A stretch of 64,000 bases of DNA, from positions 15,465-79,464 of the forward strand of contig NZ_JAHYSG010000055.1 of the NCBI RefSeq assembly GCF_022095675.1, read 5' to 3'. Of this stretch, positions 17,064-26,374 are shown one piece after another (the stretch's first letter is position 1; the number at the start of each line of letters is the position of its first letter). A program made the translations under genes and the position numbers. The notes under the pieces are model-generated. The model worked only from the letters and a program-made list of their open reading frames with translations, did not search any database and had not been told where the DNA came from. The DNA is from Dactylosporangium sp. AC04546 (lineage in GTDB: Bacteria; Actinomycetota; Actinomycetes; Mycobacteriales; Micromonosporaceae).

Positions 17064-17779
17064 GACGGTTCCAGGAGGTGTTCGCGCAGCTTGGCCGCGA
17101 TGGACGGGTCGCCGAGGTACGCGTCGACCGTGCCGTAGCGGGTCCGCACGTCGGCCAGGAACAGCCGCATCGTCTCGGCCGGCGACGCGAGCCACCGGGC
17201 CGGCATGCCGGCGATGCCCGGGTTGGTCCGCCGCCAGTACTCCATCGACCGCTCGGTCGCCGCCGTCGTCAGCGCGTAGTCCTCGGCCACGACCGCGTCG
17301 CCGACGCCCAGCGCCGCCAGGGTGATCCCGGACACCACGCCGGTGCGGTCCTTCCCGGCGACGCAGTGCACCACGACCGGCGCGTTGCCGGCGTCGGCGA
17401 TGACGCCGACCGCGGTGACGATCGCCTCCCGGCCGTGCTCGGCGAGGTCGAGGTACCGGTCGGCGAGCCACCGGGCGTCGCTCAGCTCGGCGCCGGCGGG
17501 CGCCTCCTCCCACTCGGCGTGCATGGGGCTGATGTGGTGGTAGGTGAGGCCGGGGAAGGCGTGGATGCGCCCGTCGCGGTCGATCTCCCGCGGCCGGCGC
17601 AGGTCGATGACGGTCCGCACGCCGAGCGCCGTGAAGGAGCCGGCGTCGGCGGGGTCGATCCGGCTCAGCGAGTCGGACCGGAACAGCCGGCGCCAGCGGA
17701 CCGTCCGGCCCTCGTGCCCGGCGTAGCCGCCCAGGTCGCGGAAGTTGAACAGGTTGGGGTGGTCGTAGTTCCGCACCAC
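17060..17779 (-). CDS. Tyrosine/serine protein phosphatase (CX5R family)
   Basis: About 239 residues with the phosphatase P-loop HCVAGKDRTG (Cys139, Arg145). The N-terminal NFRDLGGY motif is characteristic of the bacterial lipid/tyrosine phosphatase group that includes Mycobacterium PtpB. Substrate may be phosphoprotein or phosphoinositide. TAGGGT precedes the second of two adjacent GTG codons by 6 bases, so GTG 17776 is the likelier, leaderless start. It is the first gene of a three-gene operon and divergent from the FUSC gene. Confidence 0.87.
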   Translation of the reverse strand: MVRNYDHPNLFNFRDLGGYAGHEGRTVRWRRLFRSDSLSRIDPADAGSFTALGVRTVIDLRRPREIDRDGRIHAFPGLTYHHISPMHAEWEEAPAGAELSDARWLADRYLDLAEHGREAIVTAVGVIADAGNAPVVVHCVAGKDRTGVVSGITLAALGVGDAVVAEDYALTTAATERSMEYWRRTNPGIAGMPARWLASPAETMRLFLADVRTRYGTVDAYLGDPSIAAKLREHLLEPS

Positions 17780-17820
17780 GCGACCCTAATCCCACCGCGC
17801 AGCCGGTAGGTTGTCACCAC

Positions 17821-18948
17821 GTGGAGCGCAAACGCCGGGCGGTGGTCACGGAACCGCTCGGAGCCCTGCTGGCGAACGTGCCGAAGAGCAAACCGGGCTG
17901 GCTGACAGTGGTGAAGACCACGGTCGCGGCGACCCTGGCGTGGGTCCTGGCCCGCCAGCTCGGCGAGAACGTGGCCGTCCTGTTCGCCCCGGTCGTCGCG
18001 GTCCTCACCCTGCAGGCCAGCGTGTACGGCTCGCTCGCCACCGGCGTGCAGCTGCTGTTCGCCAACCTGGTCGGCACCGCCCTGGCCATCGCATGGGTCC
18101 AGCTGCTCGGCCTCACCTGGTGGACGCTCGCCGCCGCCGCGTTCGTCGCGCTGGCCGTGGCCCGGCAGGTGACGAACACTCCGCTCGCCCGCAACCAGCT
18201 CACCTTCGCCACCCTCGCCGTGCTCGTCCTCACCCCGATGGCGCAGGGCTACGGCCAGTGGCGCTTCATCGACGTCGCCCTCGGCAGCGTCGTCGGCCTG
18301 GTCGTCGCGGTCGTCATCCCCGAGCGCCCGCGGCTCGGCCTGATCCGCACCGCACTCGACGCCTGGGGCGCGGCCTGCGTGCGGGTCCTGCGCGACATCG
18401 CCGACGAGCTGGGCGAGCGGGCCGGCGAGCCGCTCGAGCTGGACAGCCGCCACGACTTCATCGCGAAGTCCCGGGCGCTCGGCGACCTGGGCGCCGAGGC
18501 GACCGCCTCGCTCGCCGGTGTCGAGGAGACCACGGTGCTCAACATCGCCGCCGGGCGCCTGCGCCGCGACCTCGACGAGGCCCGCGGCGAGCACCTGTGG
18601 CTGGTGCGGATCACCACCCAGGTCCGTGCCGTGTCCCTCGCCGTCGACCGCCTCTACGACCGCCCCGGCCACCCGCCGGCCCTCGACCGCGACACCCTGC
18701 GCGCCCTGCTGGGGGCGACCGCCGACCTGCTCGGCGCGCGCCTGGCCGGTGAGTCGCCCGACGACGCCTCCCTGCGCGAGGCGCTGAGCGCCGCCGTCCT
18801 GCGCGTGCACACGGTCTTCCCGACGGCGCTTGCCGTGCTCGACTCGGTGACCCTGCTCGGCCGCCTCGACCAGCTCCGCCAGGACGCCGCCGAGGACCCG
18901 GAGGCCCTCGTCGACCTCGACGAGCTCCCGCGCACCGACCAGCGTTAG
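17821..18948 (+). CDS. FUSC-family membrane transporter
   Basis: A 375-residue protein with about six membrane helices in residues 25-165, including QASVYGSLATG, followed by a long cytoplasmic helical domain. This layout fits the FUSC/aromatic acid exporter family, which exports aromatic acids or related compounds. It starts at GTG 17821 with TAGGTT 8 bases upstream and no ribosome-binding site. Its TAG stop overlaps the TAA of the convergent GH116-type gene within the sequence GTTAG (18945-18948). Confidence 0.8.
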   Translation: MERKRRAVVTEPLGALLANVPKSKPGWLTVVKTTVAATLAWVLARQLGENVAVLFAPVVAVLTLQASVYGSLATGVQLLFANLVGTALAIAWVQLLGLTWWTLAAAAFVALAVARQVTNTPLARNQLTFATLAVLVLTPMAQGYGQWRFIDVALGSVVGLVVAVVIPERPRLGLIRTALDAWGAACVRVLRDIADELGERAGEPLELDSRHDFIAKSRALGDLGAEATASLAGVEETTVLNIAAGRLRRDLDEARGEHLWLVRITTQVRAVSLAVDRLYDRPGHPPALDRDTLRALLGATADLLGARLAGESPDDASLREALSAAVLRVHTVFPTALAVLDSVTLLGRLDQLRQDAAEDPEALVDLDELPRTDQR

Positions 18949-21350
18949 ACGGTGCCGCCCAGGACCTCCGTCGACGACGAGCCGTCCTCGGCCACCGTCA
19001 CGACCCCCCACCCGGTGCCGGCCACGAAGGGGTAGCGGCCGGGGCGGGTCGCCCGCCAGGCGTCCAGCAGGGACCAGCCGGCCATCGCCCGCACGTAGTG
19101 GTCGCCGCACTCGATCTCGTTGAACGGGTTGCGGCGGGTCCCGTCGTGGCGGGCCTGCAGGGCGGTGACGATCGACAGGCCCTCGTCGGTCAGCCCCTCG
19201 TACAGGCAGTGCGCCGCGACCTGGTACTCCACGCCGGTCCACACCTCGTCGCAGTAGCGCAGCGGCACCGCCGGGCGCCCCCCGAGCGGCCAGCTGCACA
19301 CGACCAGGCCCGTCTCGTCGCCGTCGGCGAACACCCGGTAGCCGTGCTCGGTGAAGCCGGTCCGCAGGTTGTACCGCACGATCGAGGCGAGCGCGGTGCG
19401 CACCCGGTCGGCCGGAAGGATGTGGCCGAGGCCCAGCTGGTGCGCCCACCACTGGCCGAACAGCTGGTCGGACAGGCAGCCGTTGCCGAAGTCGAACGCC
19501 TCGCCGGTCACCGGCTGCGCGTAGAACTCGCCGTTCCACAGCAGCTTGTCGTAGTTGTCCCGGCCGAGCGCGAACCGCTCCGCGTAGCCCGCCGCCGCCG
19601 CCGGCTCGGCGATCTCGGCCATCCGCTCCATCGCCCGCAGCGCCGCCAGCCACAGCCCGCCCACGAACATGTTCGGGCCGTGCAGGCTGATGTCGTACGT
19701 CACGGGCTGGTCGCCCTGCAGCACCCCGTCACCGTCGGCGTCCCACACCGCCGTGATGCGATCGACGAGGTGCCGCAGGGCGGACCAGTGGGTGCGGAGC
19801 CAGGCCTCGCCGGCGCCGTCGAGGACGGACCGGTACGTCTTGAGGACCGCGCCCAGCATGCCGTCCAGCGCCGGGCGCTCCGGCCCGCCGATCGGCACGT
19901 CGTGCAGCTGCGGGAGGTACAGCGGGAGCACCACCCGGTGGGGCAGCGTGCCGTCCGGCGCCTGCACCGCGAACTCGGTCTCGCGCATGTCGCGCCCGAG
20001 CGCCGGGAAGAGCCGCGCCAGGGCCTGCTCGTAGTTGAAGACGTGGTTGCAGTTGAGCGGGCACGAGCCGCCGACGTCGCCGTTCCAGTTGCGCGTCGAC
20101 TCGCCGAGCGCGCCCTCGTACCCGTACACCTTGCCGTCCGCGGTGCGGAAGAACGTGGGGGAGCGCACCAGCGTGCCCTGCGCGGAGATCGCCTCCCGCA
20201 GCGGCTCGGGCAGGTCGCTCGACGCCACCGCGTCCGCCCATGCCCGGCTCGCCGTGTCGAGGCGCTCACGGTCGGCCAGGTACGCGTCCAGCACGTCGAG
20301 CGCGCCACCGAAGCGGGTCGCATAGTGGTTGCCGACCCAGAATTTGCTCCCGTTGTACCGCGGCTGCTGCGGCCCGAACCGGTCGAAGTCCGCGTAGCGG
20401 TTCGGGAACCACCAGGCGTGCACGACGTCGACCGTGGTGGTCTCGCCGGGCCGCAGCGCGAACGCCACCGCCAGGCCCGCGTCCCACGTGTGCCCGGCCG
20501 GGCTGGGCCCGCTGGGGGCCCGCATCGGCGACACGCCGCCGGCGACGGCCGCCCGCAGCGCGGCGTCGCTGTAGTCCCCGAGCTGCACGGGCGTCACCAG
20601 CTTGGCGGTCTCCACGAACCGCAGCAGCGCCTCGGCGCTCGCCGCCCGGGGCAGCGCCGCGGCCGGCCCGTCGGTCCACAGCAGCATCTCGCCGTAGGCG
20701 GGGTCGTCTTCGGTCAGCCCCGGGTGGTCCATGAGCACCCCGGTCTGCCCGGGCCGGCGGACGAGCCGGTTGACGTTGCCCCCGTACCCGGCCCCGCGTG
20801 TCCCGTCGACGGGCGTGACCCCGTCCCACCCGACCCCGTTCTGCAGCGTCCCGAGCAGCCACCCGTGCCGGAACTGCGCACTGCGGTTGGTGATCGTGAA
20901 CCGGTACCGCACGAGCGGCAGTGAGCTGGCATCGTGGTCGAGCGGCACGAACGGCGTGAACGCCTCCATGCCCACGTCGACGGGCAGCGCCTCGTCGAGG
21001 TACGTGACCTCGGCGAACGGGTAGCCGGCCCGGAACTCGGTGGTCCGGACGGTGGGCCACGGCGGCAGCGCCCCGGCGTCGGGCACGTCGGCGTCGGACA
21101 CGTTCGGCGCGGGCGCCGGGTGCGCCTCGACGGGCGCGCTACGCAGTAGCCGCACGACGTCGCCCGGCGGTTCGAGCGAGGAGACGCGCAGGGCGAAGAA
21201 GCTGTCGGGCAGGAACCCGCGGTGGTTGGCGACCCCGCTGAGCTGCCACTGCCGCAGGGACCCGTCCCCGGCGAGCGCGACGTGCCCGGTCCCGAACCCC
21301 CCGAGCGGAAACGCCACCGCGCGCCGCGCGTCCCCGGTGTACCGACGCAC
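18945..21350 (-). CDS. GH116-type glycosidase (GBA2-like)
   Basis: An 801-residue cytoplasmic protein: an N-terminal beta domain beginning FPLGGFGTGHV, then an (alpha/alpha)6 barrel with GSCPLNCNHVFNYEQ, RDMRETEF and TYDISLHGPNMF, blocks that mark GH116 beta-glucosidase/beta-xylosidase/glucosylceramidase relatives. GTG 21350 is chosen over an open frame reaching 21437 because AGGAGG lies 7 bases upstream; the longer frame reads through the operator. No signal peptide, so the substrate is probably imported by the neighbouring ABC system. Expression is controlled by the operator at 21422-21433. Confidence 0.85.
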   Translation of the reverse strand: MRRYTGDARRAVAFPLGGFGTGHVALAGDGSLRQWQLSGVANHRGFLPDSFFALRVSSLEPPGDVVRLLRSAPVEAHPAPAPNVSDADVPDAGALPPWPTVRTTEFRAGYPFAEVTYLDEALPVDVGMEAFTPFVPLDHDASSLPLVRYRFTITNRSAQFRHGWLLGTLQNGVGWDGVTPVDGTRGAGYGGNVNRLVRRPGQTGVLMDHPGLTEDDPAYGEMLLWTDGPAAALPRAASAEALLRFVETAKLVTPVQLGDYSDAALRAAVAGGVSPMRAPSGPSPAGHTWDAGLAVAFALRPGETTTVDVVHAWWFPNRYADFDRFGPQQPRYNGSKFWVGNHYATRFGGALDVLDAYLADRERLDTASRAWADAVASSDLPEPLREAISAQGTLVRSPTFFRTADGKVYGYEGALGESTRNWNGDVGGSCPLNCNHVFNYEQALARLFPALGRDMRETEFAVQAPDGTLPHRVVLPLYLPQLHDVPIGGPERPALDGMLGAVLKTYRSVLDGAGEAWLRTHWSALRHLVDRITAVWDADGDGVLQGDQPVTYDISLHGPNMFVGGLWLAALRAMERMAEIAEPAAAAGYAERFALGRDNYDKLLWNGEFYAQPVTGEAFDFGNGCLSDQLFGQWWAHQLGLGHILPADRVRTALASIVRYNLRTGFTEHGYRVFADGDETGLVVCSWPLGGRPAVPLRYCDEVWTGVEYQVAAHCLYEGLTDEGLSIVTALQARHDGTRRNPFNEIECGDHYVRAMAGWSLLDAWRATRPGRYPFVAGTGWGVVTVAEDGSSSTEVLGGTV

Positions 21351-21421
21351 TGTCCGCCTCCTAGAGCGCACACGCCACCGCCGGAGGAACCACACCCGCT
21401 GGCTGGCGCTCCGGAGGCCGT

Positions 21422-21466
21422 GAAATCGATTTCGCACAAGCTAGACGCCCGGTAACGCTCTGTCAA
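21422..21466 (-). promoter_or_regulatory. GH116 promoter with LacI operator
   Basis: On the minus strand TTGACA (21461-21466), a 17-bp spacer and TAGCTT (21438-21443) make a near-consensus promoter. The perfect palindrome GAAATCGATTTC (21422-21433) starts a few bases after the predicted +1. The same 12 bases occur in the ABC promoter at 22565. Confidence 0.8.
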
Positions 21467-21524
21467 GCACCGTGAGTGGCGAGGCGGCCGGGAGCCGCCG
21501 CGGGGCCCATTACAGTGTGGGATC

Positions 21525-22499
21525 ATGGCCACGATCTACGAGGTTGCGGCGCTCGCCGGGGTTTCGCCCGCGACCGTCTCGCGCGTCTTCAACGGGCTCA
21601 CCGTCTCCGAGGAGAAGCAGCGAGCCGTCCGGGACGCTGCCACCAAGCTCTCGTTCGTGCCCAACAAGACCGCCCGGCGGCTGCGCAAGCAGAGCTCCGA
21701 GCTCGTCGCCCTGCTCATCCCCGACATCGAGAACCCGTTCTTCACCGCGCTCGCCCGCGGCGTCGAGGACCGCGCCCAGGAGTCCGGGTTCTCGGTCGTG
21801 CTGTGCAACACCGACGAGGACCCGGCCAAGGAGAAGCGCTACCTCGGCATCGCCGCGTCCGAGCAGATGGCGGGCGTCATCCTGGCGCCGGCCTCCGACG
21901 AGGTCGACCTGGGCTCCATCGCCGAGCTGGGGCGGCCCGTGGTGGCCGTCGACCGCACCACGCCGTACCCGGTCGACGCCGTCAAGGTGGACAACCGCGC
22001 CGCCGGGATCGCCGCGGCGGCCGCGCTCTTCGACCAGGGGTACCGCCGGATCGCCTGCATCGCCGGCCCGGCCGGGATCGAGACGACCGAGGACCGCTTC
22101 CTGGGCTGGCGGCAGGTGGTCACGGCCCGCAGAACCGTCACGCACGACGGCTACCTGCAGCACGCGAACTTCCGCGTCGACGGCGGGCGCGCCGCCATGA
22201 ACGCGCTGCTCGCGCTCGACAACCCGCCGGACGCGGTCGTGACGACGAACAACCTCATGGCCGTCGGCGCCCTGCAGGCGCTCGCCGCCGCGGGCATCCA
22301 GCCGGCCGAGTTCGGCCTCGCCGTCGTCGGCGAGCTGCCGTTCCTGACGTTCGCCCCGGCCAGCGTCGTCGAGGTGCGCCTACCGGCCCGCCACCTCGGC
22401 ACCACCGCGGCGTCGATGCTGCTCGAACGGATCGGCGGGGACGCCACGCCGCCGCGCACCGTCGTGCTGCGCGCCGAGGTCAAGACACCCTCGCTGTAA
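21525..22499 (+). CDS. LacI-family transcriptional repressor of the sugar locus
   Basis: A 324-residue LacI protein: HTH ATIYEVAALAGVSPATVSRV with hinge NKTARRLR (to about residue 58), then a periplasmic-binding-protein-like sensor. It lies between two copies of GAAATCGATTTC and is the obvious candidate to bind them. TACAGT ends 8 bases before ATG 21525, so it is probably leaderless. A half-matching palindrome (AATCGATATC) covers its own stop codon. The protein at 27696 is a close paralogue with nearly the same recognition helix. Confidence 0.9.
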   Translation: MATIYEVAALAGVSPATVSRVFNGLTVSEEKQRAVRDAATKLSFVPNKTARRLRKQSSELVALLIPDIENPFFTALARGVEDRAQESGFSVVLCNTDEDPAKEKRYLGIAASEQMAGVILAPASDEVDLGSIAELGRPVVAVDRTTPYPVDAVKVDNRAAGIAAAAALFDQGYRRIACIAGPAGIETTEDRFLGWRQVVTARRTVTHDGYLQHANFRVDGGRAAMNALLALDNPPDAVVTTNNLMAVGALQALAAAGIQPAEFGLAVVGELPFLTFAPASVVEVRLPARHLGTTAASMLLERIGGDATPPRTVVLRAEVKTPSL

Positions 22500-22559
22500 T
22501 CGATATCAGCAAAAGACTTCCCTGATCAGGCACAATATCGAGCAGGGGTGGCTGGGGTC

Positions 22560-22588
22560 TTGACGAAATCGATTTCTTGGTCTTCACT
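22560..22588 (+). promoter_or_regulatory. ABC operon promoter with LacI operator in spacer
   Basis: TTGACG (22560-22565), a 17-bp spacer and TTCACT (22583-22588). The palindrome GAAATCGATTTC (22565-22576) fills the spacer, so bound repressor would exclude RNA polymerase. Confidence 0.75.
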
Positions 22589-22630
22589 TTGCGCACCGCA
22601 CCGCTTCTCAACGGAGAGGGACGCAGGCTT

Positions 22631-23947
22631 ATGAACGTTCGATTCCGCAAGGTCGCGCTGTTCTGCGCGACAGCCGCCCTCGCGGCTACCGCCCTTGCGG
22701 GTTGCTCGGGCGACGACGCCGCCGCTGACGGCGACAAGTCGCTGGAGATCGTCTACTGGAACTACGGCCCGGCCGCCGAGGCGGGCAACAAGTCGACCGC
22801 CGAGCAGTTCATGGCGGGACACCCCGGCGTCAAGGTCACCCTCACCCCGGTGACCGGCGAGAACTGGGGCACCTACTACGCGAACGTCGCGACGCTGATC
22901 GCCTCCGGGAAGCACCCCGACCTCATGGTCATCTCCGGTGAGGGCGCCCAGTTCGTGCACTCCAACAAGCTTGTCCAGCCGATCAACCAGTACCTCGAGA
23001 AGGACGCCGACGCGAAGGCCCTCACCGGCGACATCGCCAAGGGGCTCATCGACGGCTTCACGGTCAAGGGCGACGTCGTCACGCTGACCTACGGCTGGAA
23101 CGACATGGTCGTGTACTACAACACGGACGTGTTCAAGAAGGCCGGCCTCGAGCCCCCGAAGGCCGACTGGACCTGGGCCGACTTCAAGGAGACGGCCAAG
23201 AAGCTGACCGCCGACACCAACGGCGACGGCAAGCCCGACCAGTACGGCTTCACCTGGGCCAGCAACGAGATCTTCCCGGGCATCATGCCCTGGGTCGCCA
23301 ACGCCGGCGGCAACCTCACCAGCGACGACGTGTGCAAGCCGACGGCCGACTCGCCGCAGGTCAACAAGGCGGTCAGCTTCCTCAGGGACATGATCACCGA
23401 GCAGATCGCCCCGGCCCCGATGCCGATGAGCGACGTGTTCACCCGGTTCCAGAACGGGCAGGTCGCCATGTTCGGCGCCGGCCGCTGGCCGATCGCGACC
23501 TTCCTGCCCGCGGGCTTCAAGGCGTTCGACATCCAGCTGTACCCCAAGGGCGACACCTACAAGACCGTGTTCGGCGGCGCCGGCTACCCCATCCTGAAGT
23601 CGTCGAAGAACCCGGACCTCGCCTGGGAGTACCAGAAGTTCACCGTCAGCAACGAGATCGAGCAGCAGTACGTCGGCACCGCGGACAAGCCCGGCGACTC
23701 GATCCCGTCGCGCCGCTCGGTCGCCCAGACGATCTCGAAGGTCGGCGTACCCCCGGCCAACTCCGACCTCTACTACGACAGCATCGACAAGTACCCGACC
23801 CTGGTGCCGTACCCCGCCCCCGCGAAGTACAGCGCGTTCGAGTCGACCGTCCTGCGCCACCTCCAGCTGATTTTCGCCGGCGAGGCCTCGGTGTCCGACG
23901 GCCTCAAGAACATGCAGAACGAGCTGAACAGCATCGTCACCTGCTGA
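22631..23947 (+). CDS. ABC sugar transporter, substrate-binding lipoprotein
   Basis: A 438-residue family 1 extracellular solute-binding protein. Lipobox ALAGC puts the lipid on Cys25. IVYWNYGPAAEAG and WTWADFKETAKKL are typical of carbohydrate-binding members. It captures an oligosaccharide or glycoside outside the cell and passes it to the two permeases that follow. GAGAGGG lies about 12 bases before ATG 22631. No ATPase gene is in the operon, as is usual for actinobacterial CUT1 systems that share an MsiK-type ATPase. Confidence 0.92.
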   Translation: MNVRFRKVALFCATAALAATALAGCSGDDAAADGDKSLEIVYWNYGPAAEAGNKSTAEQFMAGHPGVKVTLTPVTGENWGTYYANVATLIASGKHPDLMVISGEGAQFVHSNKLVQPINQYLEKDADAKALTGDIAKGLIDGFTVKGDVVTLTYGWNDMVVYYNTDVFKKAGLEPPKADWTWADFKETAKKLTADTNGDGKPDQYGFTWASNEIFPGIMPWVANAGGNLTSDDVCKPTADSPQVNKAVSFLRDMITEQIAPAPMPMSDVFTRFQNGQVAMFGAGRWPIATFLPAGFKAFDIQLYPKGDTYKTVFGGAGYPILKSSKNPDLAWEYQKFTVSNEIEQQYVGTADKPGDSIPSRRSVAQTISKVGVPPANSDLYYDSIDKYPTLVPYPAPAKYSAFESTVLRHLQLIFAGEASVSDGLKNMQNELNSIVTC

Positions 23948-23964
23948 AGCCGAAAAGGCGGATC

Positions 23965-24924
23965 ATGACCATCAGCAGCACCACACCCCGGTCCGGGGCC
24001 GGCGGCACCATCGCCGCCGACCCCGGGCCACGGGCCCCGCAGGCCCGCCGCAAACGGGGGGACGGGCTCCCCGCGCTCGCCTTCCTCAGCCCCTCGATCG
24101 TGACGTTCCTCGTGTTCGTCGCCGCCCCGACGGCCGGCGTGCTGTACCTGAGCTTCTACGACTGGAACCTGCTCAGCGACGGCACCTTCGTCGGCCTCGA
24201 CAACTTCGACCGGCTCGTGCACGACGAACGCCTGCTCGGCGTCTACGGCTCCACCACGTACATGGCGCTGGTCATCCTGGCCGTCAACGTCGTGCTCGGC
24301 CTGCTCCTGGCGGTGCTGCTGGAGGCGCGGATGCCGCGCTGGCTGCGGGCGTTCTTCCGGCTGTCGTTCCTGTTCCCGTTCGTCGTGTCGGCCTCCGCCG
24401 TCGCGCTGATCTGGCGGTTCCTGCTCAACAAGGACCTCGGCCTGGTGAACTACCTGCTCGGCCTGGTGGGCGTGGACCGCATCGACTGGCTCGGCTCATC
24501 GGCCTGGGCGCCGATCTCGGTGATCATCGTCAACTCGTGGAAGACCATCGGGTTCTCGATCCTGGTGTACATCGCGGGGCTGCAGTCGATCCCGGCCCAG
24601 CTCAAGGAGGCGGCCGTCGTCGACGGGGCCAACGCCTGGACCAGGTTCTGGCGGATCACCTTCCCGATGCTCTCGCCGACGATCTTCTTCCTGGTCGTCA
24701 TCAACACCATCAACTCGTTCCAGATCTTCGCCGAGCCGCGGGTGCTCACCCAGGGCGGCCCCGGCGACGCCAGCCGCACGATCGTCGAGTACCTCTACGA
24801 CCGCGCGTTCGGCGACTTCGAGCTGGGCTACGCCTCGGCCATCGGCATCACGTTCACGCTGGTCCTCATCGTGCTCACCGCGATCCAGTTCCGGCTCTCC
24901 CGCAGATGGACGTTCTACGAATGA
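23965..24924 (+). CDS. ABC sugar transporter permease (MalF type)
   Basis: A 319-residue CUT1 permease with six membrane helices after a Pro/Arg-rich cytoplasmic start. The ATPase-docking EAA loop reads EAAVVDGANAWTRFWRITFP. The FRLSFLFPFVVSASAVALIW region is typical of MalF/UgpA-like subunits. It begins 17 bases after the binding-protein gene and overlaps the next permease by ATGA. Confidence 0.92.
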   Translation: MTISSTTPRSGAGGTIAADPGPRAPQARRKRGDGLPALAFLSPSIVTFLVFVAAPTAGVLYLSFYDWNLLSDGTFVGLDNFDRLVHDERLLGVYGSTTYMALVILAVNVVLGLLLAVLLEARMPRWLRAFFRLSFLFPFVVSASAVALIWRFLLNKDLGLVNYLLGLVGVDRIDWLGSSAWAPISVIIVNSWKTIGFSILVYIAGLQSIPAQLKEAAVVDGANAWTRFWRITFPMLSPTIFFLVVINTINSFQIFAEPRVLTQGGPGDASRTIVEYLYDRAFGDFELGYASAIGITFTLVLIVLTAIQFRLSRRWTFYE

Positions 24925-25754
24925 GCACTTCGAGGGTTCTCTCGCGCACGGCGACGTTCCTGGTCCTCGGGATCGCGGCGCTCGCCATCACCGCACCGTT
25001 CCTGTGGATCTTCCGCGGCGCTTTCTCCGGCTCCGACGCCGAGCTGTACCGCCTGCCGCCGAGCTTCTCCCTGGACAACCTGACCGCGGACAACTTCGGC
25101 AAGGTCACCGACCAGGTCCCGTACTACCGCTTCTTCCTCAACTCGATCGTCGTGTCCACCACGATCACCGTTGCGCAGCTGCTCACCTGCTCCACCGCCG
25201 CCTACGCGTTCGCGCGGATGACCTTCCGCGGCAAGGGCGTGCTGTTCGCCGTCGTCATCGGCTCGCTGATGATCCCGATCCAGGTGACGATCGTGCCGCT
25301 GTTCCTCGTGCTGTCGAAGCTCGGCCTCACCAACACGCTGTGGGCGCTCATCCTGCCCGGCATCTTCAGCGCGTTCGGCATCTTCCTGCTCCGCCAGCAC
25401 TTCCTGGCGCTGCCGAAGGAGCTGGAGGAGGCCGCCCGCATCGACGGCGCCGGGCACCTGCGCACGTTCCTGCGGGTCATCCTGCCGCTGTCCGGCCCGT
25501 CACTGGCGACGCTCGGCATCCTGTGCTTCACGTACTGGTGGAACGATCTGCTGCTGCCCCTGGTCATGATCAGCGACACCGAGAAGCAGACCCTGCCCGT
25601 CGGCCTGGTCCTGCTCGCCGGCCGCTTCTCGACCGGGTCGCTCGGCACGATCGCGGCCGGGATCGCGATGGCCATCGTTCCCGTCCTCGTCGTCTTCGTC
25701 GCGGCGCAGCGGTACATCGTCCAATCCATCGCATCGAGCGGGCTGAAACTCTGA
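24921..25754 (+). CDS. ABC sugar transporter permease (MalG type)
   Basis: A 277-residue second CUT1 permease with six helices; EAA loop EEAARIDGAGHLRTFLRVILP. It pairs with the MalF-type subunit to form the channel. The ATG at 24921 overlaps the previous TGA, and its own TGA shares a base with the next ATG (25754), so translation is coupled along the operon. Confidence 0.92.
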   Translation: MSTSRVLSRTATFLVLGIAALAITAPFLWIFRGAFSGSDAELYRLPPSFSLDNLTADNFGKVTDQVPYYRFFLNSIVVSTTITVAQLLTCSTAAYAFARMTFRGKGVLFAVVIGSLMIPIQVTIVPLFLVLSKLGLTNTLWALILPGIFSAFGIFLLRQHFLALPKELEEAARIDGAGHLRTFLRVILPLSGPSLATLGILCFTYWWNDLLLPLVMISDTEKQTLPVGLVLLAGRFSTGSLGTIAAGIAMAIVPVLVVFVAAQRYIVQSIASSGLKL

Positions 25755-26374
25755 TGAACACCTGGACCACCACATCGGGCGGGGCCGTGGCCTTCTGGCA
25801 CGAGCTGCCCCGCAACCTCCTCGCCGGCGCGGTCACCGCGCTCGCCGCCGTCCCGTTCGCGGTCGCGGTGGCGGCCGGCCTGCCGGCCTGGCTGCTCGCC
25901 CTCACCACGGTCCCGCCGGCGCTCGCGCTCACCGGCGCCGCGGCGATGGCGGGCGCCGTGGCCCGCGGCGGAGCGGCGCGGGTCACGCAGCTGCGCGACG
26001 TCGATCCGGTGTTGGCAGTGGTACTGGCGGCCGGCGCGACAGCCGCCGGAGTTGGACTGGTGAGCGGCGGCCCCGCCGCACTGTTCGGTGCGGTGTGCGG
26101 CGCCGGGCTGCTGCTCGCCGGGCCGTCCGCGCTCGCCTACGGGGCGGTGCGCGGGCGGCGCGGGCTGGCGGCGGTGCGCGGCGGGGCGATCCTCGTCGCG
26201 TACCGCCCCGGCTGGGCGTTCACCCTGTTCGCGCTGGCCTGCCTCGGCGGCTTCGCCGCGGTCGCCTCGGCCGGGGTCCTCGCCGTCGTGGTGGTGCCGC
26301 TGGTGCTGACGATCGCGGCCCGCCAGACGGCCGCGTTGCTGGACGAGATCGACGCCGTGCAGGCCCGCTCATGA
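25754..26374 (+). CDS. Operon membrane protein, possibly YesL/DUF624-like
   Basis: A 206-residue protein with four to five hydrophobic helices and a short charged C terminus (LDEIDAVQARS). Position after sugar ABC permeases, length, and the opening FWHELPRNLL suggest the YesL-type membrane proteins often found there, but sequence similarity is weak, so I leave the function open. Its TGA overlaps the ATG of the next frame at 26371 (ATGA). Confidence 0.6.
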   Translation: MNTWTTTSGGAVAFWHELPRNLLAGAVTALAAVPFAVAVAAGLPAWLLALTTVPPALALTGAAAMAGAVARGGAARVTQLRDVDPVLAVVLAAGATAAGVGLVSGGPAALFGAVCGAGLLLAGPSALAYGAVRGRRGLAAVRGGAILVAYRPGWAFTLFALACLGGFAAVASAGVLAVVVVPLVLTIAARQTAALLDEIDAVQARS

